In this document: positions 55,209 through 64,000 of the stretch, one piece after another
Layout of the letters: every line of letters starts with the position of its first letter
Position numbering within the stretch: the first letter of the stretch is position 1
Assembly: GCA_019637435.1 (NCBI GenBank)
Contig: JAHBVO010000001.1
Span: forward strand, 682,001 to 746,000
Length of the DNA: 64,000 nt
Direction: 5' to 3'
Source: Candidatus Obscuribacterales bacterium
GTDB lineage: Bacteria; Cyanobacteriota; Vampirovibrionia; Obscuribacterales; Obscuribacteraceae
Translations under genes and position numbers: made by a program
The notes under the pieces: model-generated
The model's database searches: none
Told to the model about the DNA's origin: nothing
The model's input: the letters and a program-made list of their open reading frames with translations, nothing else

Positions 55209-55733
55209 TTAGAAATCAGAATCCAATTGAAATTCCACCTGCCATGATTCGATAAGCGCCCGTTTGCCAGCAGCTTCTGGGAATTCGGCGTGTGATATTA
55301 CTTGCGCCAAAACGTAGGCGTTGTCTTTGTAGGCTAATTGAATCCAATCGAAAAAGCTCATGAAGACCAGGTGATCTTTTGCATCGAAAAATTTTGCGGG
55401 TCCATCCCAGTACGGTGAGGAACCCGTTCTGTTAAGCATCATTGAAGCTTTTCCGCCCTTAGATGATATGCGGATCTCCTGATAAGGAGCAGTTCCGTAT
55501 CGAAAGTTTGGCAAAGAAAAAGGTTCAGCCACGAGTTTCTGAAACAGAACACACTCAAGATCGCCGAATCGTTCATTGGCATCATTGTGTTCTCTAATGT
55601 CAAGCTCGCCTGTCGTATCGACTGCGAAGCAGTCATTATAAAGGTTGCGAGATGCAAACTTGAACTTGTGCATCACCTTATCTAAATTGTCCATGCAAGA
55701 TTGCTCGCTGATTGGAGTCTTGAAGGATACCAC
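55209..55733 (-). CDS. unrecognised 174-residue protein
   Basis: About 174 residues. Start GTG 55733, with GGAG 5 nt upstream; TTG 55736 is one codon earlier but too close to the SD. Mixed alpha/beta ('LVFMSFFDWIQLAYKDNAYV'). No known family. It runs away from the HAD gene, 60 nt away. Confidence 0.5.
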   Translation of the reverse strand: MVSFKTPISEQSCMDNLDKVMHKFKFASRNLYNDCFAVDTTGELDIREHNDANERFGDLECVLFQKLVAEPFSLPNFRYGTAPYQEIRISSKGGKASMMLNRTGSSPYWDGPAKFFDAKDHLVFMSFFDWIQLAYKDNAYVLAQVISHAEFPEAAGKRALIESWQVEFQLDSDF

Positions 55734-55795
55734 CAAAACTCCTGCAAAAGAGGGGCGCCCCTGATTTTGCTACATCAGTGCTCTGCTATTCTTGC

Positions 55796-56680
55796 TTATT
55801 GCTGGCCTTCCAAAATCGCATCGACCGCTCGGGCAAGGCTTGACGCCTCGTCTCCTGCAGGTGAAACCATCTTTGCTGCACTGCGCGCTTCGGTGGTTCC
55901 ATGATGCATTGCGACGCCCAAACCGGCCCACGCCAGCATCGGCACATCATTATTGCTGTCACCAAATGTGATGACTTCTTCGCTCTCGATTCCCATACGC
56001 GCCGTCAAATCCATCAAGCCGGTCGATTTGTCAGCCCCATGGAGAGTGAATTCCAGGTGGTCGGGGTCTGTGATGACGCTGGTGAGTTTACCTGCAAAAG
56101 TTTTCGTCATGTTGTGAAACTGCTCGCGAATCGATTCGATGTCGCCCATCCAATTCACTTTTTCTGCATGGATGAATTCGTAATCCGTATGCGAATCGTA
56201 GACGTTTGGAAGCCCAAAGGCCGATCTGCGAACGTACTCTGCAAGCCAGTATTCAGACTTTGACAAATGCACGCCGCCGTTGTCGTAAACGATCCAGGAA
56301 AACTGATTTTCGAGTGCGAGTTCTATCAGATTTTCGACCATCTCTTTTGGAATGGAGCGATTGCTTATAACTTCGCCGGTGGTCGGATCTTTTACGAGGG
56401 CGCCGTGACATGACACGATTGGGCTCTCCAAGCCGAGTTCCCGATGAAACCGCAGAATGTCGTCGTGTCTTCTTCCGGACGCGAGCACCACATCTATATT
56501 GTTTGCCAGCAGTCTTTCGACTGCCGCGCGGTTCTCCGGGCTGATGCCGCGCTCGTGGTTAAGCAGCGTTCCATCGAGGTCGATGGCGGCCAGTTTATAT
56601 CGTTTGCCGGGTTTTGCTGGTTTTGTCTGCATCGCTCGTTTGGCTGTCTTCTCGGATACAGGGGCTTGGACTTGACTCAT
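55796..56680 (-). CDS. Cof-type HAD-family sugar phosphatase
   Basis: 294 residues. HAD motif I 'LAAIDLDGTLLN' (D34, D36), motif II in 'VVLASGRRHDDI', motif III lysine near 'HGADKSTGLMDL', motif IV 'ITFGDSNNDVPMLAWAG', and the C2-type cap of Cof proteins (about 110-215). These dephosphorylate sugar phosphates and similar metabolites. A basic 25-residue N-terminal extension precedes motif I. Its promoter overlaps three operator-like repeats next to the DeoR gene, so DeoR-type control is likely. Confidence 0.92.
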   Translation of the reverse strand: MSQVQAPVSEKTAKRAMQTKPAKPGKRYKLAAIDLDGTLLNHERGISPENRAAVERLLANNIDVVLASGRRHDDILRFHRELGLESPIVSCHGALVKDPTTGEVISNRSIPKEMVENLIELALENQFSWIVYDNGGVHLSKSEYWLAEYVRRSAFGLPNVYDSHTDYEFIHAEKVNWMGDIESIREQFHNMTKTFAGKLTSVITDPDHLEFTLHGADKSTGLMDLTARMGIESEEVITFGDSNNDVPMLAWAGLGVAMHHGTTEARSAAKMVSPAGDEASSLARAVDAILEGQQ

Positions 56681-56699
56681 TGGATCACCTATAATTGTT

Positions 56700-56752
56700 G
56701 CATAAACTGGCGTAAGCCTGCACGTTCAAGATAATACCAGCATAAACCTGCA
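56700..56752. promoter_or_regulatory. three operator-like repeats between the HAD and DeoR genes
   Basis: GCATAAACTGGC (56700-56711), GCGTAAGCCTGCA (56710-56722) and GCATAAACCTGCA (56740-56752). Starts are 10 and 30 nt apart, so all face one side of the helix. The third site lies between the -35 and -10 of the minus-strand HAD promoter; the other two lie just past its predicted start. This is the expected geometry for repression by the adjacent DeoR protein. Confidence 0.6.
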
Positions 56753-56760
56753 TTTGACAA
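56731..56760 (-). promoter_or_regulatory. putative sigma70-type promoter of the HAD gene
   Basis: TTGTCA (56760-56755), 18-nt spacer, TATTAT (56736-56731) on the minus strand; predicted start near 56724, leader about 44 nt to ATG 56680. Confidence 0.55.
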
Positions 56761-56773
56761 CCCCTTCAATTTA

Positions 56774-57529
56774 ATGCTTAACAACGAACGCAAAAACCGA
56801 ATATTAGAGGCTTTGAGCAAGAATGGTCGCGTGCTCTTGCAAGAGCTGGTCACTGACTTCAAAGTCTCAGAGGACACCATTCGCCGCGACCTGAAGGACC
56901 TCGATGAGGCAGGCTTGCTCAAGCGAGTTCACGGTGGCGCTTTGCCGGTCGGCAAGGTGACTTTTCAATTTTCCAAGCGCGAGAAAGAGTCGCCAACATT
57001 GAAAGACGCTATCGCGAAGAGGGCGGCGTCGTTTGTCAAAGATAAGCAAGTCATATTTATAGATGGTGGCACCACGACTGCACAGGTCGCGGCGCATTTG
57101 AAACCGGAATTGTCGGCGACATTCATCACGAATTGCCTTCCGACCGCCATGCGATTGTCTGAGCTGCCGCGGCTCAAGGTGCGCTTCTTGGGCGGCAATG
57201 TGGTTCCCGATCTGTTATTGACGTTTAGTCCCGAGACACTCAAGGAGCTCTCCAACATCCAGGCTGATTTGTGTTTAATCAGTATCGAGTGTTTAGATCT
57301 AAAGTACGGCGGAACTGTTTCAAACTATGATGATTCGCTGGTAAAGCGAGCTATGATAGAGCAGTCTGCGGAGTCGTTCGTCTTGGCCGAAGGGCAGAAG
57401 TTTAACCGCGTGTCACCATATAAGGTGGCACCGATTTCTGAACTAGGAACAATAATCACCGACGACTCGATTGAGAAAAAACATCATGATGCATTTCGCA
57501 AGAATGGTGCCTCTATTGTAATCGCCTGA
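56774..57529 (+). CDS. DeoR-family transcriptional regulator
   Basis: 251 residues. N-terminal winged helix (1-57: 'RKNRILEALSKNGRVLLQEL', 'VSEDTIRRDLKDLDEAGLLK') with the DeoR signature 'RVHGGAL', then the sugar-phosphate-binding sensor domain ('IFIDGGTTTAQVAAHL', 'TFITNCLPTAMRL', 'VRFLGGNV'). DeoR proteins usually repress sugar genes and are released by a phosphosugar, which suits control of the divergent HAD phosphatase. ATG 56774. Confidence 0.93.
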   Translation: MLNNERKNRILEALSKNGRVLLQELVTDFKVSEDTIRRDLKDLDEAGLLKRVHGGALPVGKVTFQFSKREKESPTLKDAIAKRAASFVKDKQVIFIDGGTTTAQVAAHLKPELSATFITNCLPTAMRLSELPRLKVRFLGGNVVPDLLLTFSPETLKELSNIQADLCLISIECLDLKYGGTVSNYDDSLVKRAMIEQSAESFVLAEGQKFNRVSPYKVAPISELGTIITDDSIEKKHHDAFRKNGASIVIA

Positions 57530-57606
57530 TTCTGAGGTTGACGGTTTTGCTCGGGTAAATGGGCATACCGTATTTGAATCGAGGGAACGTGATCTGAGAA
57601 ATAGAA

Positions 57607-58080
57607 ATGCCTGGAGTTTACGACGAGATCTATAAAATAGTGCGGAGCATTCCGAAAGGGCGCGTTTTAACTTACGGCGCCATCTCGGCGATGATTGGCG
57701 GTCGCATGAGTGCTCAGGGTGTGGGCTGGGCGCTGAAGGCGCTCGGCAGCAAGAAAAAGTCTGCAAAGCCTTCTGGCAAAACTGGCAAGGCTTCAAGTAA
57801 AAACGCAGCGCAATCGAAGTCTAAGGTTGCTGCCGGCAAAAGCACATCGCCCGACATGGACTCCGTGCCGTGGCAGCGCGTCGTCAACGCTCAAGGCGGA
57901 ACCAGCACGCATAAAGTTGGTGTGCCCGCCGACCTGCAGCGGCAACTACTTGAAGCAGAAGGAATTGAGTTTAACGAAGAGGGCTGCATGGACCTTGGTA
58001 AGTATTTGTGGACTGCCGGCATGGCAAAGTACGAAGTCGAGACGGCGCCCAAGACCCGGTCGAAAAAGGTGTTGAATTAG
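57607..58080 (+). CDS. alkyltransferase-like (ATL) DNA-damage protein
   Basis: 157 residues, MGMT C-terminal fold: 'YDEIYKIVRSIPKGRVLTYG' and 'SAMIGGRMSAQGVGWALKAL'. The catalytic PCHR cysteine is replaced by Trp: 'VPWQRVVNAQG' (W89), the mark of ATL proteins, which bind O6-alkylguanine and recruit nucleotide-excision repair without removing the alkyl group. A Lys/Ser-rich insert of about 35 residues (about 49-84) separates the two halves, unusual for this compact fold. ATG 57607; no strong SD. Confidence 0.85.
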   Translation: MPGVYDEIYKIVRSIPKGRVLTYGAISAMIGGRMSAQGVGWALKALGSKKKSAKPSGKTGKASSKNAAQSKSKVAAGKSTSPDMDSVPWQRVVNAQGGTSTHKVGVPADLQRQLLEAEGIEFNEEGCMDLGKYLWTAGMAKYEVETAPKTRSKKVLN

Positions 58081-58403
58081 GAGTGCTTTTCGAGCTATAA
58101 GGCTTGACAGTTGTTGCTGTTTAGAGCTAGTCTAAAATGGTATCAATTCTAAAGGATTGGCTGAGATTCGTCGAGAAGGCTGCAAACCCTGTGGCCCATC
58201 GACTACAGCTTGGCGGTGATTTTGCATGCTCCTTCGTGGACACAACACAACAAGACGCGCTTGTAGGATAATCCTTCTGAATCACAGTCGATGCTTGAAA
58301 AGAGCTTGAGCGCAGGTTCAGCTCGATCTGCAGCGATCGCATCACGAACATTGAGACGAAACCACTTTGCTCATTTGCGCCAGAAACATAAGGACCCCTA
58401 TAA
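58081..58403. other. intergenic region upstream of katG with a weak promoter
   Basis: 323 nt. TTGACA (58104-58109), 18-nt spacer, TAGTCT (58128-58133) is a fair promoter, giving a leader of about 265 nt. A directly repeated TCTAAA occurs just after it (58131-58136 and about 58148-58153). No PerR or Fur box was recognised and no gene is supported. Confidence 0.35.
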
Positions 58404-60620
<2,217 letters not shown>

Positions 60621-60655
60621 ACGCCACTGCAGGTGGTGTCTGCACAGTAAATGGG

Positions 60656-60686
60656 AAAGGCGGCGAGCTAAGTGCTCGTCGCCTTT
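60656..60686 (+). terminator. rho-independent terminator of katG
   Basis: AAAGGCGGCGAGC and GCTCGTCGCCTTT form a 13-bp stem with one G-T pair and loop TAAGT, followed by CGTTTCT. It lies 35 nt past the katG stop. Confidence 0.8.
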
Positions 60687-60757
60687 CGTTTCTGCTCGCT
60701 TGCGGAGACGTGGCGATTGCGCAAATTTCGTCGTTTGATTTAGCTCCAGGTCATAAG

Positions 60758-60825
60758 ATCACCCGGGTGATGCCGGACCACTTCGTGTAATCACCCTTGT
60801 CTGACCAAGTTTTTTCACTGATATT
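60758..60825 (+). promoter_or_regulatory. palindrome, half-site and possible promoter of the TPR pair
   Basis: ATCACCCGGGTGAT (60758-60771) is a perfect 14-bp palindrome; its half ATCACCC recurs at 60790-60796, 32 nt on. TTGTCT (60797-60802) and GATATT (60820-60825), 17 nt apart, could be the promoter of the gene starting at 60886. Each element is only a partial match. Confidence 0.4.
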
Positions 60826-60885
60826 AGGTAAAGACCTTTTTCGGATTGTCTACTCGTCTGCTATTAGACGTGATTGAGTGAACTA

Positions 60886-62727
60886 ATGTTTGGATTGGCG
60901 CTAGGAACTAATTTTCCGAGGGTTCGACCCATCGCTGCAACTGTCGTCGCGACTATTGTTCTGCTGTCGACAGTCGGTTATTCCTTCAAAAAATATGAAC
61001 ATGATCGTCGCGTCCAATTCGGATTGGAAACCAAGGCGCGACAAGATCGGTTAGACGAAACCAAAAAATTTGTCGAAGGTTGGCTTGATGAGGCGTTCGA
61101 CTTCTGGAGCGAATCGCGCTCCTTAAGTCGTGAACTCGCTCGGGCGAAAATGTCACCTGAGGCGCAAGCAGCGTTTGCCAAAATATTCTGGTCGTCAGTG
61201 CAACCGAACAACGTAACTCGAAGTTTAGTTCTTCGAAGCTTGGATTTTGTTGACTATGTCGGTGCTGATCCCAACGCGCCAGAGATTGTTGAGTTTGAGG
61301 GAGCTCTTGTGGCTTACCAATCAAATTGTGGAAACAAGAAATTCCGACTGCGACTAACCATTGCGAATGGTCGTTCCGGCCGAGTAATTGATCGCTGCGA
61401 AGTTCTGAAAGAGGGTGCACCCTCGGCGTGCATGCGTATCAAGCTTTCGGAGGATGAAATAGCGACTCTAAAGAAATTCGTTGACGACGCCTGTCGTGGG
61501 CTTGGTGAAGAAATAAGCAAAGATGCAATTCTGCTATATGAGGAGGGCTCCAATCAGTTTCGGCTTAAAAACTTTGGAGCTGCTATTGCCGCTTACAAGG
61601 CGGCTTTGATCCGGTGTCCAAGATTTGCTCTGGCGCATTATGCGATTGCAGAGGTTCTTCACTCCTATGGCCTAGAGAAATTGGAAAAATGCCATCACTC
61701 GGAACTCGATGAGTATCAAATGGCTCTCAAACTCAATCCGAATTTGTTTCCTGCTCGGCTAGGAAAGGCAAGATGTTTCGAGGGAATGTGCGACTATCCC
61801 AACGCGCAGCTTGAATATTCGAGCCTGATAGAAGAGCACAATACCACGGCTGAGTTCTGGGCTCGGCGTGGATACGTCGTCTACTGCCAAGGAGATAGCC
61901 AAGCCGCTATCGCTGACTTCAACAAAGCGATTGAAATCGACCCGGATTGTTCGATTAGCTATGCCTACCTGGCGTGGGTGAATTACAACGCTGGCGATTA
62001 CGTCGAAGCCGAACGTTTATGCGGGGAAGCATCTATACGGCATTTCAACAGCGGTATTTTGCACATGTGCAGAGCGCATCTTGCTATGAACCGAAATGAT
62101 TATGCTAACGCGATCAGGTGGTTCAATGGCGCTCTTTTGTACTCGCCGGAACTCACAGAGATCTATGGGTATCGAGCCTGGTGTTATGAGAAGCGCGGCC
62201 ATGATTGTTGGTTTGCAGGGTGTTCAGATTCAACTACGTTTTATGCGAATGCCATTGCCGATTGCGACAGGGCTATAAAACTAGAGCCATCAGGCGCGAT
62301 TCATTATATGGAACGCGGGTGGTCTAAGTATATGTCGCACACTTCAGATTGGGGATTGGAAGACTTATCGAGTGCGATCAAATTAGATCCTTCGTTTCTG
62401 CTTGCCCTTAGCATGCGCTCCGAGGTCTTCAGTAAGCTTGGGCTTGAGGAAAAGTCTCATGCTGACAAAGTCGCAGCGGTCAAGATAACACCAACGAATC
62501 CATCTGACTATTACATACGATTTCAAGTTCAAAAAGACTTGGGTGATAAGTCAGGTGCAATTGAGTCTCTGTCAAAATGTCTGGAGTCGAATCCTGTTCA
62601 TTACGGCAAAGAGTCGATTCGAAACGCTTACAACGCTCGAGCACTCTTGCGCTTTCAAACTGCTGATTTCTTTGGCGCGCTAGCTGACTATGAGCAAGGT
62701 CTTCGTGTCGAGAGAGGCAAATATTGA
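60886..62727 (+). CDS. membrane-anchored TPR protein
   Basis: About 613 residues. One N-terminal membrane helix (about 13-32, 'AATVVATIVLLSTVGYSFKK'), a helical segment, a beta-rich region (about 110-200), then about ten TPRs to the end ('NLFPARLGKARCFEGMCDYP', 'RRGYVVYCQGDSQAAIADFN'). Scaffold role inferred. ATG 60886 is chosen; an in-frame TTG at 60874 adds four residues. The next gene starts 4 nt after its stop and has the same plan, so the two form an operon and probably a duplication. Confidence 0.8.
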   Translation: MFGLALGTNFPRVRPIAATVVATIVLLSTVGYSFKKYEHDRRVQFGLETKARQDRLDETKKFVEGWLDEAFDFWSESRSLSRELARAKMSPEAQAAFAKIFWSSVQPNNVTRSLVLRSLDFVDYVGADPNAPEIVEFEGALVAYQSNCGNKKFRLRLTIANGRSGRVIDRCEVLKEGAPSACMRIKLSEDEIATLKKFVDDACRGLGEEISKDAILLYEEGSNQFRLKNFGAAIAAYKAALIRCPRFALAHYAIAEVLHSYGLEKLEKCHHSELDEYQMALKLNPNLFPARLGKARCFEGMCDYPNAQLEYSSLIEEHNTTAEFWARRGYVVYCQGDSQAAIADFNKAIEIDPDCSISYAYLAWVNYNAGDYVEAERLCGEASIRHFNSGILHMCRAHLAMNRNDYANAIRWFNGALLYSPELTEIYGYRAWCYEKRGHDCWFAGCSDSTTFYANAIADCDRAIKLEPSGAIHYMERGWSKYMSHTSDWGLEDLSSAIKLDPSFLLALSMRSEVFSKLGLEEKSHADKVAAVKITPTNPSDYYIRFQVQKDLGDKSGAIESLSKCLESNPVHYGKESIRNAYNARALLRFQTADFFGALADYEQGLRVERGKY

Positions 62728-62730
62728 TAG

Positions 62731-63756
62731 ATGTCCAAGTTCTTTGAACGTGCTAGTGTCCAGATGAGCATTGTTTTGGTGTTCGGACTCTCTGCTGTGA
62801 CTCTATCGATGTTCTTGCAACTTCGGATTGGCAATTCACACCGGGTTTCGGCCTCCGTGGTAGAGCATCTCGGTGTCGTGAACATCAAAGACCCAAATTT
62901 CCCGCGTTGGTTAAGAACTGTTTTCGCGTCTGAGAAGCTGCAGCGGCGAAAAGAAGCCCGCAAATATATCGATGCTTATAGCGAAAGAATCTTGTACAAC
63001 CCGTCGTCCGTCGAGGCATATAGCCAGCTGGGTGCAGTATGGGCGAGACTCGGTGAGATTGAATTGGCAAAGAAATTTCTTTCGAAATCGATCGAGTTGT
63101 CACCAAGTGCAGATGCATTTTTTTACAGAGGCCTCGTGTACGCAGATGAGCACTTTCACGAGCTCGCGGTCAAAGATTTTGATGCCGCTATCAAGCTTAG
63201 TCCTGCGAATCCCGAGTATTATCGAGCTCGTGCTTGGAGCCGCGGTTGTATCAAGCTATCCACCGGTGCGTATGAAGACTTCTCCACCTCGATAAAACTT
63301 AAGCGAGATGCTCGCACGTTGACCGATCGCGGTCTGCTGAGCTATTTTATCCTTCGAGATTTTAAAGGTGCTCTTCGTGATGCACAAGATGCAGAGCGGC
63401 TGGCGCCGGGTTTCATTCCAGCGATCGCTCTCCAGTCGCGCGTTCTGTTATCCATGGGAAACTTGGAGGCGGCTCGGCGACTGAGTAAGATTGTAATATC
63501 CGAGGATATGGCGATTACGGTCCCTTATGTATTAGCGCATGCGCAATCATGTGAGATTATCGGTGACAAGGAGCGCGCCGCCGATGATTATAGGTTGGCC
63601 CTTTGTCTCGCTCGGGTTGATAGTGATGCGCACTGTCGGCTTGACGGCATATATTATGCTCGAGCACATTTACGATATGAGCTTCGAGATTATTTCGGTT
63701 CGGCAATTGACCTCCTCAGATGTTACTTCCGACAAGTCTTTCGAACGGCGCATTGA
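62731..63756 (+). CDS. membrane-anchored TPR protein, neighbour's paralogue
   Basis: 341 residues. N-terminal membrane helix (about 12-30, 'MSIVLVFGLSAVTLSMFLQL'), then TPRs from about 85 to the end ('AYSQLGAVWARLGEIELAKK', 'YYRARAWSRGCIKLSTGAYE', 'DRGLLSYFILRDFKGALRDA'). Similar order to the gene before it but shorter and lacking the beta-rich region. ATG 62731, 4 nt after the previous stop, indicates coupling. Confidence 0.8.
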   Translation: MSKFFERASVQMSIVLVFGLSAVTLSMFLQLRIGNSHRVSASVVEHLGVVNIKDPNFPRWLRTVFASEKLQRRKEARKYIDAYSERILYNPSSVEAYSQLGAVWARLGEIELAKKFLSKSIELSPSADAFFYRGLVYADEHFHELAVKDFDAAIKLSPANPEYYRARAWSRGCIKLSTGAYEDFSTSIKLKRDARTLTDRGLLSYFILRDFKGALRDAQDAERLAPGFIPAIALQSRVLLSMGNLEAARRLSKIVISEDMAITVPYVLAHAQSCEIIGDKERAADDYRLALCLARVDSDAHCRLDGIYYARAHLRYELRDYFGSAIDLLRCYFRQVFRTAH

Positions 63757-63851
63757 CACCATATTTGGTAGCAAAATCCTTTGGCTAAGTGGTATTAACT
63801 TGTTTCAATCAACCGGAACCATGCTCGTCGGCAGCCGTCAGTTGGTTCATA

Positions 63852-64000
63852 ATGGACCTGAGCCAGAGCAGAAGATCATCAATGTCCTCAAAAATTCTCT
63901 CGGTGACTACAGAAGTCACGCACTTCATTCATCGCTTCTTCCTTCCGTTGTTACTGCTAAGTTACATCCTCTCGGGAGTAGCTCCTGAGGCTGGTCTTGC
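63852..64000 (+). CDS. N-terminus of a probable secreted protein, cut by the window edge
   Basis: An open frame runs from ATG 63852 or ATG 63882 to the window end. The latter gives MSSKILSVTT, then 'FIHRFFLPLLLLSYILSG', a basic-hydrophobic signal sequence, ending near VAPEAGLA. No strong SD was found. The frame differs from the preceding TPR gene, which stops at 63756. Too short for a family call. Confidence 0.45.
   Translation, partial: MDLSQSRRSSMSSKILSVTTEVTHFIHRFFLPLLLLSYILSGVAPEAGL

Noticed and set aside
62585..62595. Copy of the tRNA-Pro 3' end as an attachment site
   Set aside because: Only about 11 nt shared (TCGAATCCTGT), inside a coding gene; chance match.
63539..63988. 149-residue plus-strand frame at the right edge
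   Set aside because: It overlaps the TPR gene in another frame for over 200 nt; a signal-sequence start in a different frame (63852/63882) is more likely.

Overview
The window looks like chromosomal DNA from a free-living, didermic bacterium of the Melainabacteria/Vampirovibrionia type (Obscuribacterales-like). This is inferred from style, not from a marker gene. GC is moderate (about 50%). There are many long TPR proteins, several of kinesin-light-chain type. Other typical features are a Ser/Thr kinase fused to TPRs, a CHAT protease, glycine-zipper and low-complexity secreted proteins, SpoIID/LytB and DUF3160-like secreted proteins, and a stand-alone SbcC. No rRNA, CRISPR array, IS element or prophage was found. 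The only RNA gene recognised is a tRNA-Pro(TGG).

Layout. 1-5 kb: the 5' end of rsmG, a 1192-residue acidic scaffold-like protein with a degenerate J-domain, and a receiver-GAF response regulator. 5-12 kb: a membrane-bound spermidine-synthase-like/TPR fusion that appears to start at CTG, divergent from sbcC. 12-17 kb: small envelope proteins (glycine zipper, TPR lipoprotein, C39-like peptidase, anchored Pro/Ala-rich protein) and a GT-C membrane glycosyltransferase. 17-30 kb: a hybrid histidine kinase, a penicillin-acylase-type Ntn hydrolase, serA, a DUF3160-like secreted protein and a TPR protein. 30-39 kb: SpoIID/LytB and anchored TPR protein (coupled pair), an OmpR-type regulator, a secreted Met/Gln/Pro-rich protein, a TPR-CHAT protease, a DUF1444-like protein and a CpxP-like protein. 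39-43 kb: an AAC(6')-like acetyltransferase, an opine dehydrogenase overlapping an EamA exporter, and a VOC protein. 43-52 kb: kinase-TPR, histidine phosphatase, class II aldolase, a zinc-ribbon/SH3b protein behind a three-repeat operator-like array, then an MBOAT acyltransferase with an SGNH partner. 52.4-55.8 kb: tRNA-Pro followed by a gene-poor stretch and five short unrecognised genes, which is island-like. 55.8-64 kb: a HAD phosphatase divergent from a DeoR regulator, an alkyltransferase-like (ATL) protein, exported KatG, two adjacent TPR membrane proteins, and the start of a probable secreted protein.

Functional themes are cell-envelope modification (C39, GT-C, SpoIID, MBOAT/SGNH, SH3b), signalling (hybrid kinase, three response-regulator-type proteins, Ser/Thr kinase, DeoR), stress and repair (KatG, ATL, SbcC) and TPR scaffolds. 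The best candidates for something new are the TPR-CHAT protease locus, the opine dehydrogenase/EamA exporter pair, the tRNA-Pro-flanked cluster of orphan genes, and the helically phased operator repeats upstream of the SH3b protein. Many start codons were re-chosen from Shine-Dalgarno spacing and signal-peptide position, and this is stated in each entry. All functional calls come from reading motifs by eye; no database search was run.
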